Source: JBAYVY01 sp041674345 (GTDB lineage Bacteria; Planctomycetota; Phycisphaerae; Phycisphaerales; Zrk34). Taken from it: a DNA stretch of 15,539 nt. Below the pieces are notes generated by a model, which saw only the letters and a list, made by a program, of their open reading frames with translations, had not been told where the DNA came from and made no database searches. Both the position numbers and the translations under genes were made by a program. The stretch is taken from assembly GCA_041674345.1 (NCBI GenBank), contig JBAYVY010000043.1:1-15539 (forward strand), written 5' to 3'. This document shows positions 1 through 5,630 of the stretch, in pieces; position 1 is the first letter of the stretch; the number at the start of each line of letters is the position of its first letter.

Positions 1-37
1 GAACCAGGACCAGTACGGTCAACAGGGCGGGACGCAT
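1..37 (-). CDS. 5' end of an unidentified gene running off the left edge
   Basis: Only twelve codons are visible (MRPALLTVLVLV). They begin at an ATG whose complement is at 35-37. A good Shine-Dalgarno sequence, AAGGAG on the minus strand (46-51), lies 8 bases upstream. The short charged start followed by a hydrophobic run looks like the beginning of a signal peptide, so an exported protein is likely. The reading is supported by the ribosome binding site and the peptide character only. A different minus-strand frame stays open through the same bases. No function can be proposed. Confidence 0.45.
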   Translation of the reverse strand, partial: MRPALLTVLVLV

Positions 38-377
38 GGCACAAGCTCCTTGATGGGAACAGACGATATGGTAACGCGATTGAGTGACATGGGAAAGCGT
101 GATAAACTGCCATGCGAATCACAATCACTTCAATCTTTTGCGCGTTCCTGCGCTTAGGCGCCTGATTGGGGGTATCTGACGGTTGGTGACGGCGATGGTC
201 GGGCGATTCGCTTTGTTCGGTGTCATCATCGGTCAGTGACCAGACATGATCCGCCAGGCCGGCGGCCATCGCGGGGGTGCGGGGTTGCCAGCGGCCATCG
301 CCCTTCGCGGCGGCAAGGTCGTGACGATCCCGCACGTCGAGGACCGCAGCACGATAAATATTGTCAATCGCATTCAT
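1..377 (-). pseudogene. Open frame with a transposase-like tail (possible IS remnant)
   Basis: Reading from an ATG at 377 on the minus strand, a frame stays open to the window edge. Its first ~50 residues include a segment TPAMAAGLADHVWSL (about 277-235). That segment resembles the C-terminal tail of IS transposases as I remember them. Downstream the translation becomes basic and unconvincing. The ATG has no Shine-Dalgarno; the bases before it are pyrimidine-rich. The frame also overlaps the better supported start at 37. The simplest reading is a leftover 3' end of an insertion sequence, not a working gene. The transposase assignment is from memory and weak. Confidence 0.25.
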
Positions 378-467
378 GGGGGAAAGTGATACAAAGCCGT
401 GACCGGTGGTCGCGTTCTTCGTCCACGGCGTGCGATCGTTTCTCCACGATTACACATCGTCGCAAGA
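52..467. other. Intergenic stretch without a confident gene
   Basis: Apart from the possible transposase remnant on the minus strand, I see no convincing coding region. The plus-strand frames here are arginine-rich, have no ribosome binding site, and look like artefacts of GC-rich DNA. A short perfect palindrome AGGCGCCT lies at 156-163. Any promoter for the gene leaving at the left edge should be in 52-150, but no clear -35/-10 pair is visible. Confidence 0.5.
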
Positions 468-486
468 CCGCCACCACCGGTGGCGG
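468..486 (-). terminator. Hairpin 3' of the small membrane-protein gene
   Basis: A perfect 8-bp stem (CCGCCACC / GGTGGCGG) with a 3-base loop starts about 40 bases after the stop codon of the minus-strand gene at 525-863. On that strand it is followed by only a weak T-rich run (TCTTGC). On the plus strand it is followed by CTTTGTTG. It could act as a weak intrinsic terminator in either direction. Confidence 0.4.
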
Positions 487-524
487 CTTTGTTGCAGACC
501 CAGGTCCGGCTTTTGCCGCCTGAA

Positions 525-863
525 CTATTGGGCGACAATTTTCGCTGGCCACTTGCCGTCGAAGTCAATGAATATTTTGCCCCAGCCGGGTTTAGAAAAT
601 TCAAAACCCTCAATAAGGTGTGTTTCACCCAAGATCATGGCGCGACCATGAGTGTCCGTCAGATAGACCCGGTAATGGGAAGGCATCATCGACGCATCGA
701 ACGGCTGCACACTTATGCCAGTCATGGGTTTGCCGTGTCGATCAACGACATACACATAATGAATGGGGCGAACGAATATCATCGTTGCCGCGACAATCCC
801 CGCCGCCAAAACAGAAAAGAGAACCATGCTTATTAACAAAATACGAGCATGCTTCTTATTCAT
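525..863 (-). CDS. Small membrane-anchored hypothetical protein
   Basis: Encodes 112 residues. The start at 863 is preferred over an upstream one at 908 because an ACGGAG Shine-Dalgarno sits 9 bases before it and the N-terminus then reads MNKKHARILL, a typical basic start before a membrane helix. The helix spans about residues 8-30. The remaining ~80 residues, facing the periplasm by inference, begin with a stretch of the form VVDRHGKPMTGISVQPFD. This recalls the first strands of a carboxypeptidase-regulatory-like (Ig-type) fold, but the match is weak. The gene is visibly richer in A/T (about half) than the flanking DNA, hinting at separate origin. A hairpin at 468-486 follows it. Function unknown. 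Confidence 0.6.
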   Translation of the reverse strand: MNKKHARILLISMVLFSVLAAGIVAATMIFVRPIHYVYVVDRHGKPMTGISVQPFDASMMPSHYRVYLTDTHGRAMILGETHLIEGFEFSKPGWGKIFIDFDGKWPAKIVAQ

Positions 864-914
864 ATTCGGATACTCCGTAAGCCGGAATCCAACGGCCCGT
901 TGAAACAAGCCGCC

Positions 915-1290
915 TCACGCCGTCGCGGTTTCCGCCCGGAGTTTTTGCGGTAATTCCCATGTACCGTGCTGCCCGCACCAGTGTTGCAGATATTTCCAGT
1001 CCAGTGCCTCGTGCGTTTGCACGATCAGCACGCCTTTGACATCTTCGATGTCTTTGACTCGCCTGCCCTGTTTGCTCCAGCGCAGTTTGGTGATGATGAC
1101 ATCCTCGGGAGTGGGGACGAACACGGACCTGCCGCCGACTTGCCCGGTGACGCGGCGTTACGAAATCCGCATCCTGTATGCTGCGGGGGATCGCATAGCA
1201 ATTGACGGAAAATGAACCGACCACCATGTAGGGGATGTGCAGTTCGACCAATACGTCAATGACGGTTATGGCGATATTTTCACTGTTCAT
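915..1290 (-). pseudogene. Nucleotidyltransferase-fold gene, inactivated by internal deletion and frameshift
   Basis: From ATG 1290 the product reads MNSENIAITVIDVLVELHIP, then MVVGSFSVN and a DADF motif. GS at residues 25-26 and DxD at 40-42 form the N-terminal half of a minimal nucleotidyltransferase active site. After V44 (about 1159) this frame turns into nonsense. The family-like C-terminal half (VFVPTPEDVIITKLRW..., then LDWKYLQHWCGQHGT) continues in another frame from about 1150 to the stop at 915. As I remember relatives, roughly 60 residues should lie between the halves. Here they are missing, so a deletion probably removed them and shifted the frame. The gene is coupled to its upstream neighbour by a TGATG overlap, with GGGGAG just ahead. 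Loss of function is inferred, not tested. Confidence 0.7.
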
Positions 1291-1580
1291 CATGACTCCC
1301 CGGCGGATGATGATGCGGTTTGATTTTCCAGCATTCGTCCGATTCGCAGCCGGCGACGCAATTCGCTGCGCACCTTCAGATCGTCGGCATCCGGGAACTG
1401 ATGCCGAATACCGGCTTCGGCAAACATGCACGCGAAATCGAACAGATCGGCACCGGCCGGAAACCTTTGCTCGAAAGTCATCTATCGGGCGCGCTGCACC
1501 TTTTCAGCGAAAATGGCGTCAATGAGTTCGCGTATCGGCTCCATCGTTTTCACCAACAAATCATAGTACCTGTGCGCCAT
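1290..1580 (-). pseudogene. Small helical partner of the nucleotidyltransferase, split by an in-frame TAG
   Basis: From ATG 1580 the frame gives 32 residues (MAHRYYDLLVKTMEPIRELI ...) ending in EKVQRAR and a TAG at 1484-1482. The same frame continues at once with ATG 1481 for 63 residues (MTFEQRFPAGADLFDF, later GIRHQFPDAD). I recall these two parts as one continuous protein of about 95 residues in related genomes, usually next to this nucleotidyltransferase type. The TAG therefore looks like a nonsense mutation. Reinitiation at the adjacent ATG could still yield the C-terminal piece. The start lies 15 bases after the pyrG stop codon, with a weak GTGGAA ribosome binding site. Role unknown; the arrangement resembles a toxin-antitoxin-like pair (inference). 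Confidence 0.6.
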
Positions 1581-1595
1581 CGTTCCACAACGTCG

Positions 1596-3443
1596 TCACG
1601 CCGTCGCGGCTTGGGCTTGCGCCTTGACCGGCATCAGCCAGCGTTTGGTGATCTGCTCGGCGGGCACGTCGGGGTGCGCATGTTTGATCGCGGCGGCGAC
1701 CAGGCCCATGAACATCGGCTGGGGACGCAGCGGGCGGCTGGTCAGTTCGGGGTGATATTGCGAACCGATGAAATAAGGATGCACACTCGTCGGCAACTCC
1801 AATATCTGCATGATCGGATGTTGCGGATGGCGACCGGAGAAGACCAGCCCGCTCTGTGTCAGACGGTCGATGTATTGCGGATCGACTTCGTAACGATGAC
1901 GGAAACGCTCGCGGATGGTGAATGCGGATTTCGTGCCCCCGCCCCCGGAAGTGCCGGGCTTGTCAGCATAGAGGAATGATGCGAGCGTATCGGGACTGAC
2001 GAGGACTTCCTTGCCGCCGAGACGCATGTTTCCGCCGAGTCCTTCGATTTTTTTCTGTTCGGGCAGGATGTCGATGACCGGATGCGTGGCCTTGGGATTG
2101 AACTCGGTGCTGGCGGCCCCGGTCAGGCCGCAGACGTTGCGCGCGAATTCGATGACGGCCATCTGGAAGCCCAGACAGATGCCCAGGTAGGGCAGGAGAT
2201 GTTCGCGGCAGTATTGGACGCAGGCGATTTTGCCTTCGGTGCCCCGCACGCCGAACCCGCCGGGCACGATGATGGCGTCCAGCCCGTCGAGCATTTGCGA
2301 GACGGCGGCGTGATCGGCCTCGTCGATTTTGGTGGTGTCGATCCAGTGAATGTCGATTTTGGCCGAGAGATGCGCGCCGCAATGTTCGAGTGATTTTTCG
2401 ATGGAGGCATAGGCGTCGCGCAGCGCGGCATACTTGCCGGTCAGTCCGACTTTGACGGAGTATTTGCGATCGCCGGTGAGGAGATTGACGTAATTGGCCC
2501 ACTGTCGTCTGGCTCTGTCCTCCATCATGGGTTTGACCCGGCCGTGCATGTCGAGGATGGAAAGGATTTCGATGTCGAGACCTTCCTGGTGCATGGATTC
2601 GGGGATGGAATAGATGGACTCGCGGTCGTGCATGGAGAAGACGCGGCGCATGGGGACGTTGGAGAACATCGCGATTTTTTCGCGGATTTTTTCGGTGGCT
2701 TCGTTGCGTGCGCGGCAGGCGATGACGTGGGGCTGGATGCCGACTTCCATGAGGCGTTTGATGCCGAGTTGCGCGGCCTTGGACTTCTGCTCGCCGAGTG
2801 TTTGCGGCTCGATGATGTAGGTCAGCGCGACGAAACAGACCGAGCCGGGGCCTTCCTCGAACGCCAGTTCGCGGAGGGCCTCGATGTAGAAGCCGTTCTC
2901 GAAGTCGCCGACGGTTCCGCCGACTTCGACGAAGATGACGTCGGCATTCTGGCGGACGGCGAGTGTGCGGAGCAGGTGTTTCACTTCGCCGGTGACGTGC
3001 GGGATCATCTGGACATCGCGTCCGAGGTATTTGCCCATGCGTTCGCGTTCGAGGACGCGTTTATAGATTTGGCCGGAGGTGGTGAAGTTGTCGCCGGTGA
3101 GATTTTGATCGAGCATTCGCTCGTAGGTTCCCAGGTCCATGTCGGTTTCCATGCCGTCGTCGAGGACGAACACTTCGCCGTGGCGGTAGGGATTGAGCGT
3201 GCCGGAGTCGAGGTTGAGGTAGCCCTCCATTTTGATGGGGGCGACGTTGAAGCCCTTGTCCTTGAGCAGTTTCGCCAGGGAGCTGGAGAAGATGCCCTTG
3301 CCCAGGCCGCTCATGACGGTGCCGAACACCGCGACATATTTATGCCGTCCGCGCACGTAACCTTCGGGCATGGGGGAGTAAAACTCGGTTTCGATGTTGG
3401 AGTGACCGGCGGCCGCCAGGATGTCGTTTTCTTCGATGGGCAT
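1596..3443 (-). CDS. pyrG: CTP synthase, divergent type
   Basis: Makes CTP from UTP, ATP and glutamine in the cytoplasm. The 615-residue product exceeds the usual ~535-555. It has a ~35-residue N-terminal extension, then the synthetase domain with a P-loop GTVMSGLGKG (41-50), a KMEGYLNLDSGT segment (71-82), HGEVFVLDDG (88-97), ETDMDLGTYER and VEVGGTVGD (172-180). The usual UTP-binding KTKPTQ is KSKAAQ here (220-225). The glutaminase domain is complete: GGFGVRG (395-401), nucleophile Cys423 in GICLG, and His564/Glu566 in QYHPE. About 13 extra residues (494-507, including GTSGGGGT) precede RHRYEV and come partly from a dispersed repeat. Upstream SD is poor (AGTAAG). Two decayed genes follow it in the same direction. 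Confidence 0.95.
   Translation of the reverse strand: MPIEENDILAAAGHSNIETEFYSPMPEGYVRGRHKYVAVFGTVMSGLGKGIFSSSLAKLLKDKGFNVAPIKMEGYLNLDSGTLNPYRHGEVFVLDDGMETDMDLGTYERMLDQNLTGDNFTTSGQIYKRVLERERMGKYLGRDVQMIPHVTGEVKHLLRTLAVRQNADVIFVEVGGTVGDFENGFYIEALRELAFEEGPGSVCFVALTYIIEPQTLGEQKSKAAQLGIKRLMEVGIQPHVIACRARNEATEKIREKIAMFSNVPMRRVFSMHDRESIYSIPESMHQEGLDIEILSILDMHGRVKPMMEDRARRQWANYVNLLTGDRKYSVKVGLTGKYAALRDAYASIEKSLEHCGAHLSAKIDIHWIDTTKIDEADHAAVSQMLDGLDAIIVPGGFGVRGTEGKIACVQYCREHLLPYLGICLGFQMAVIEFARNVCGLTGAASTEFNPKATHPVIDILPEQKKIEGLGGNMRLGGKEVLVSPDTLASFLYADKPGTSGGGGTKSAFTIRERFRHRYEVDPQYIDRLTQSGLVFSGRHPQHPIMQILELPTSVHPYFIGSQYHPELTSRPLRPQPMFMGLVAAAIKHAHPDVPAEQITKRWLMPVKAQAQAATA
1935..1952. repeat. Copy of a dispersed CCCCCGGAAGT element inside pyrG
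   Basis: The 18 bases GCCCCCGCCCCCGGAAGT occur identically at 5430-5447. Related versions are at 5542-5560 (reverse orientation) and 9402-9413. Here the element is inside pyrG and encodes, on the minus strand, the Gly-rich part of an apparent in-frame insertion relative to the E. coli enzyme. Confidence 0.6.
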
Positions 3444-3588
3444 ATCTTACTGTAACACGCCGGGGCATGGGGAAGCAAGAGGGGGAAAGGAATGTTCAAT
3501 CTGCGATATGCAATGTGCGATGTGATGCTCAGTGCGACGCCCGCTCAACCGGCACAGGCCGGGAAGGAGCTTGCCTTCAACGCCTTCC

Positions 3589-3609
3589 CCGGATGGCCCT
3601 TGCATCCGG
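3589..3609. repeat. Perfect 7-bp inverted repeat with 7-base loop
   Basis: CCGGATG and CATCCGG flank a 7-base spacer between the divergent pyrG and SPFH genes. It partly overlaps the -35 region of the promoter candidate for the SPFH gene, so an operator role is possible. It has no T-run on either side, so a terminator is unlikely. Confidence 0.4.
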
Positions 3610-3627
3610 GTATGATTTCGATATGAT
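3600..3627 (+). promoter_or_regulatory. Weak housekeeping promoter candidate for the SPFH gene
   Basis: TTGCAT (3600-3605) and TATGAT (3622-3627) are 16 bases apart. The -10 box matches the sigma-70 consensus at five of six positions, the -35 box only at its TTG. Transcription would begin near 3634, about 50 bases before the GTG start. A second TATGAT occurs at 3611-3616, so the exact box is uncertain. Confidence 0.3.
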
Positions 3628-3682
3628 ATCACATTGATATGGACCGCATTCGGCGGCTCCGCCGCGAAAGGAAGGTGACTCC

Positions 3683-4699
3683 GTGGACAACCCGAAGCTT
3701 CAAACCCATCAGGAACGAACGGTCAGAGTGTTCAGCGGCTGGCCCATGCTGTTGATCGACATGGCCCTGTTGCTCGGCAGCATCGCCTCGCTCATTTACG
3801 CCATCGCGGCGGGTGCCGTTCACTACGGGCATCCCATCTGGATCATGCTCATTCTCGCCGTTCTCGGCGTGATCCTCAGTATCATCCTCATGCCCGGCTT
3901 CTTCACGCTCCAACCCAACGAAGCCCGCGTACTCGTCCTCTTCGGTGATTACCGCGGCACCATCCGCACGAGCGGTTTCCACTGGGGCAACCCCTTTTAT
4001 GCCAACAACGCCAAGCACGAATCCATAAGCGATCGGATGCGCGCCGCACAGGCGCGCCAAGCGAGCAATCGGCATGACAATGACAATGCGCCGACCCAAT
4101 CGCCCAGCCGCTTTCGCGTTTCCCTTCGCATCCGCAACATGAACAGCGATGTGCTGAAGGTCAACGACCGGCGGGGCAACCCCATCGAGATCGCGGCGGT
4201 CATCGTCTGGCGCGTCCACGACACCGCCCAGGCCATGTTCGATGTCGATGACTACGAAAATTACATCCGCATCCAGAGCGAATCGGCGATCCGCCACCTG
4301 GCCAGCGCATATGCCTACGATCACGGCGAGGAAAACGAAACGACGCTGCGTGACGGCGTGGATGAAGTGTCGGCCGCGCTGTGCAAGGAATTGCAGGATC
4401 GTTTGAGCCGCGCCGGGGTGATCGTTGAGGAATCGCGTCTGACGCATCTGGCGTACGCGCCGGAGATCGCGCAGGCGATGTTGCGGCGTCAGCAGGCGGA
4501 AGCCGTGATCGCCGCGAGGCAGAAGATCGTGCATGGCGCGGTGAGCATGGTGGAAATGGCGCTGCACGACCTGGCGGAGAAAAACGTGATTGCGCTGGAC
4601 GATGAACGCAAAGCCGCGATGGTGAGCAACCTGATGGTCGTACTCTGCGCGGAAAGCGAAGTCCACCCCGTCATCAACACCGGAACACTGTACACTTGA
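3683..4699 (+). CDS. SPFH/band-7 domain membrane protein
   Basis: A 338-residue stomatin/prohibitin-type membrane scaffold, anchored in the inner membrane. Two hydrophobic helices (about 21-43 and 52-72) precede the typical SPFH entry LQPNEARVLVLFGDYRGT (from 76), then GFHWGNPF. A variable low-complexity loop follows (about 119-140, rich in R, N, D and Q). The core continues with GNPIEIAAVIVWRVHD and a C-terminal helical part including APEIAQAMLRRQQAEAVIAA, the usual SPFH helix. The start is GTG 3683, chosen because AAGGAAGG lies 7 bases upstream. The gene is paired with the Arc-like gene at 4766, separated by a repeat hairpin. Such proteins organise membrane microdomains and associate with proteases or transport proteins; the partner here is unknown. 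Confidence 0.9.
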   Translation: MDNPKLQTHQERTVRVFSGWPMLLIDMALLLGSIASLIYAIAAGAVHYGHPIWIMLILAVLGVILSIILMPGFFTLQPNEARVLVLFGDYRGTIRTSGFHWGNPFYANNAKHESISDRMRAAQARQASNRHDNDNAPTQSPSRFRVSLRIRNMNSDVLKVNDRRGNPIEIAAVIVWRVHDTAQAMFDVDDYENYIRIQSESAIRHLASAYAYDHGEENETTLRDGVDEVSAALCKELQDRLSRAGVIVEESRLTHLAYAPEIAQAMLRRQQAEAVIAARQKIVHGAVSMVEMALHDLAEKNVIALDDERKAAMVSNLMVVLCAESEVHPVINTGTLYT

Positions 4700-4700
4700 T

Positions 4701-4762
4701 AGTGAATGGTGGTTGGTGGTTAGTGGATGGAACAAACCACAAACCACTAACCACTAACCACC
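4701..4762. repeat. 7-bp-periodic inverted repeat between SPFH and Arc-like genes
   Basis: The whole spacer is built of seven-base units: four on the left (AGTGAAT, GGTGGTT, GGTGGTT, AGTGGAT) and four on the right (AACCACA, AACCACT, AACCACT, AACCACC). The arms at 4708-4726 and 4744-4762 pair over 19 bp with one mismatch that can form a G-U pair. The hairpin begins 8 bases after the SPFH stop and ends 3 bases before the next ATG. It could attenuate or protect the transcript and also occupies the place of the ribosome binding site. Confidence 0.75.
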
Positions 4763-5205
4763 CCCATGGCTGAACGCAAGACATTTCTGTTGCGCATCGA
4801 CCCGGCGCTCTGGAAGGAACTGGAGCGATGGAGCGCGGCGGAACTGCGCAGCGTCAACGCGCAGATCGAATACGTGTTGAGGCAGGCGGTGAACAAACGC
4901 AAAGGGACGACGGGCGCGGCGGATGCCGAGCCGCCGCGTTCACGGGGGCAGTAATGCGCATCGCACTTTGAAATCGCCGGGGAGATCGGCGATTGGTGAA
5001 ACAACCCGAACCGGGGGCGGAACAGTGCGGCGAGTTCGGCGATGACGGTCGGGGGAAGGGGGTGAGCGGTGATTATTCGCGATTGCTTACCACGACGGCG
5101 GAAATCGCAGCCCTTGGCGAAGATCGTGACGGCGAGCGCTACCAGGAGCACCACACCAATCCCCACCGTTATGCGCCTGAACGTCAGGTTTGCCACCTTT
5201 TCCAA
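4747..5205 (-). CDS. Doubtful membrane-anchored protein, partly antisense to the Arc-like gene
   Basis: A minus-strand frame of 152 codons starts at TTG 5205, or at an in-frame GTG near 5166 with AGG 9 bases upstream. The first ~70 residues have good third-position G/C and include a convincing hydrophobic helix (VGIGVVLLVALAVTIFAKG). After about residue 72 it enters DNA that codes the Arc-like protein on the other strand and becomes unconvincing. If real, it may be a truncated or frameshifted gene whose proper end lies near 4960. No family recognised. Confidence 0.22.
   Translation of the reverse strand: MEKVANLTFRRITVGIGVVLLVALAVTIFAKGCDFRRRGKQSRIITAHPLPPTVIAELAALFRPRFGLFHQSPISPAISKCDAHYCPRERGGSASAAPVVPLRLFTACLNTYSICALTLRSSAALHRSSSFQSAGSMRNRNVLRSAMGVVSG
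4766..4954 (+). CDS. Arc/RHH-like small DNA-binding protein paired with SPFH gene
   Basis: A 62-residue protein. Residues 4-45 (RKTFLLRIDPALWKELERWS, then AELRSVNAQIEYVLRQAV) match the ribbon-helix-helix pattern of Arc/CopG/HicB-type proteins. A short beta strand (FLLRID) would contact DNA as a dimer, followed by two helices. The C-terminal ~18 residues are basic and disordered. I recall the same SPFH plus Arc-like order in other bacterial genomes, so the two probably work together or the small protein regulates the pair. There is no visible Shine-Dalgarno; the hairpin at 4708-4762 ends right before the ATG, suggesting structure-dependent or coupled translation. No toxin gene is adjacent. Confidence 0.85.
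   Translation: MAERKTFLLRIDPALWKELERWSAAELRSVNAQIEYVLRQAVNKRKGTTGAADAEPPRSRGQ
4972..4994 (+). terminator. Hairpin after the Arc-like gene
   Basis: A perfect 8-bp stem AATCGCCG / CGGCGATT with a 7-base loop starts 17 bases after the stop codon. There is no T-run behind it, so it may mark the transcript end or stabilise the 3' end; intrinsic termination is not certain. Confidence 0.3.
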
Positions 5206-5394
5206 TGAAAATAGTCATGCGCGGATGACGCTGGCAAGTTTGATTCACAGCCGTGTCCACAGGTATTGACGCACAGGCAGGATGAATGTTTCAGATCGTT
5301 CAGGCAACTGAATGGAAGTGTTTGCGGATGACCCAACACGCGGCATCACATGACCTTCGCGCCTTCCGCTAAGCGCCGGGGGGGGTGACGGCAA

Positions 5395-5433
5395 GGGCGC
5401 AAAGTTTGCCGATCACTGGCAATGTTTGCGCCC
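5395..5433. repeat. Strong 16-bp hairpin upstream of the flagellar operon
   Basis: The arms 5395-5410 (GGGCGCAAAGTTTGCC) and 5418-5433 pair at 14 of 16 positions around a 7-base loop. A copy of the GCCCCCGCCCCCGGAAGT element overlaps its right end (5430-5447). It lies about 120 bp before the sigma-54 promoter candidate, a distance typical for an activator-binding site. It could instead be a repeat-derived cruciform or a terminator for leftward transcription. Confidence 0.6.
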
Positions 5434-5447
5434 CCGCCCCCGGAAGT
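5430..5447. repeat. Dispersed CCCCCGGAAGT element, copy 2
   Basis: Identical over 18 bases to the copy inside pyrG (1935-1952). A reverse-orientation relative with a shortened G-run is at 5542-5560, where it touches the -24 box of the promoter candidate. A 12-base relative follows flgH at 9402-9413. Confidence 0.6.
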
Positions 5448-5554
5448 TGGGGGCCGGCGATGAGCCGCACTGAGCACGGGCGAAGGAAAAACGTCGTGTT
5501 TTCACGGGGAATTGCACTGATTTTATCGGCTCAAATAAAAAACTTCCGGGGGGG

Positions 5555-5568
5555 GGCACGGCTCTTGC
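5555..5568 (+). promoter_or_regulatory. Sigma-54-type promoter candidate for the flagellar operon
   Basis: GGCACGGCTCTTGC has the GG (-24) and GC (-12) dinucleotides exactly ten bases apart. It agrees with GGCACG-N4-TTGC, the core of the RpoN consensus, except that the base before GG is G rather than T. Transcription would begin near 5580, about 50 bases ahead of the first operon gene. The site partly overlaps a G-run belonging to a dispersed repeat, which lowers certainty. Confidence 0.5.
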
Positions 5569-5630
5569 GATGGTTTGGGCGTGTGAGTCCGCGTACACGG
5601 ATTTGCGACACCAGGTGCAGGAGGCACAAC

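Larger units (their letters stand above)
3444..3682. other. Divergent intergenic region between pyrG and the SPFH gene
   Basis: This 239-bp region must hold the start signals for both divergent units. It contains a perfect inverted repeat (3589-3609), an imperfect one around 3560-3590 (CCGGGAAGG / CCTTCCCCGG), a TGATAT motif repeated at 3624-3638, and a GC-rich 5-bp hairpin (3651-3666) just before the Shine-Dalgarno of the SPFH gene. I see no uridine-rich attenuator typical of pyrG regulation in Firmicutes. Confidence 0.4.
4955..5630. other. Long intergenic region upstream of the flagellar operon
   Basis: No confident gene lies in these 676 bp, apart from the doubtful minus-strand frame above. 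The region holds a hairpin just after the Arc-like gene (4972-4994), an unremarkable stretch (5209-5384), a strong 16-bp hairpin (5395-5433), two copies of the CCCCCGGAAGT element, and the sigma-54 promoter candidate (5555-5568). Plus-strand open frames between 5385 and 5630 lack ribosome binding sites and are not counted. Confidence 0.5.

Noticed and set aside
236..836. Plus-strand frames of 80-145 codons in the left region
   Set aside because: Arg/His-rich translations without ribosome binding sites, overlapping the better supported minus-strand gene at 525-863.
1320..1979. 219-codon plus-strand frame opposite the pyrG end and the decayed pair
   Set aside because: It is antisense to recognisable protein segments on the minus strand and has no family features or start signal.
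2544..3455. 303-codon plus-strand frame opposite pyrG
   Set aside because: Mirror of the pyrG codons, low complexity (Gly, Asp, Val, Phe), no ribosome binding site; pyrG is unquestionable.
3629..4747. 372-codon minus-strand frame opposite the SPFH gene
   Set aside because: Histidine/valine-rich mirror product; the SPFH protein on the other strand has clear domains and a start signal.
5523..5530. GCCGATAA on the minus strand, equal to the sigma-28 (FliA) -10 consensus
   Set aside because: No TAAA-type -35 box at the right distance, and it points away from the flagellar genes toward a region without a confident gene.
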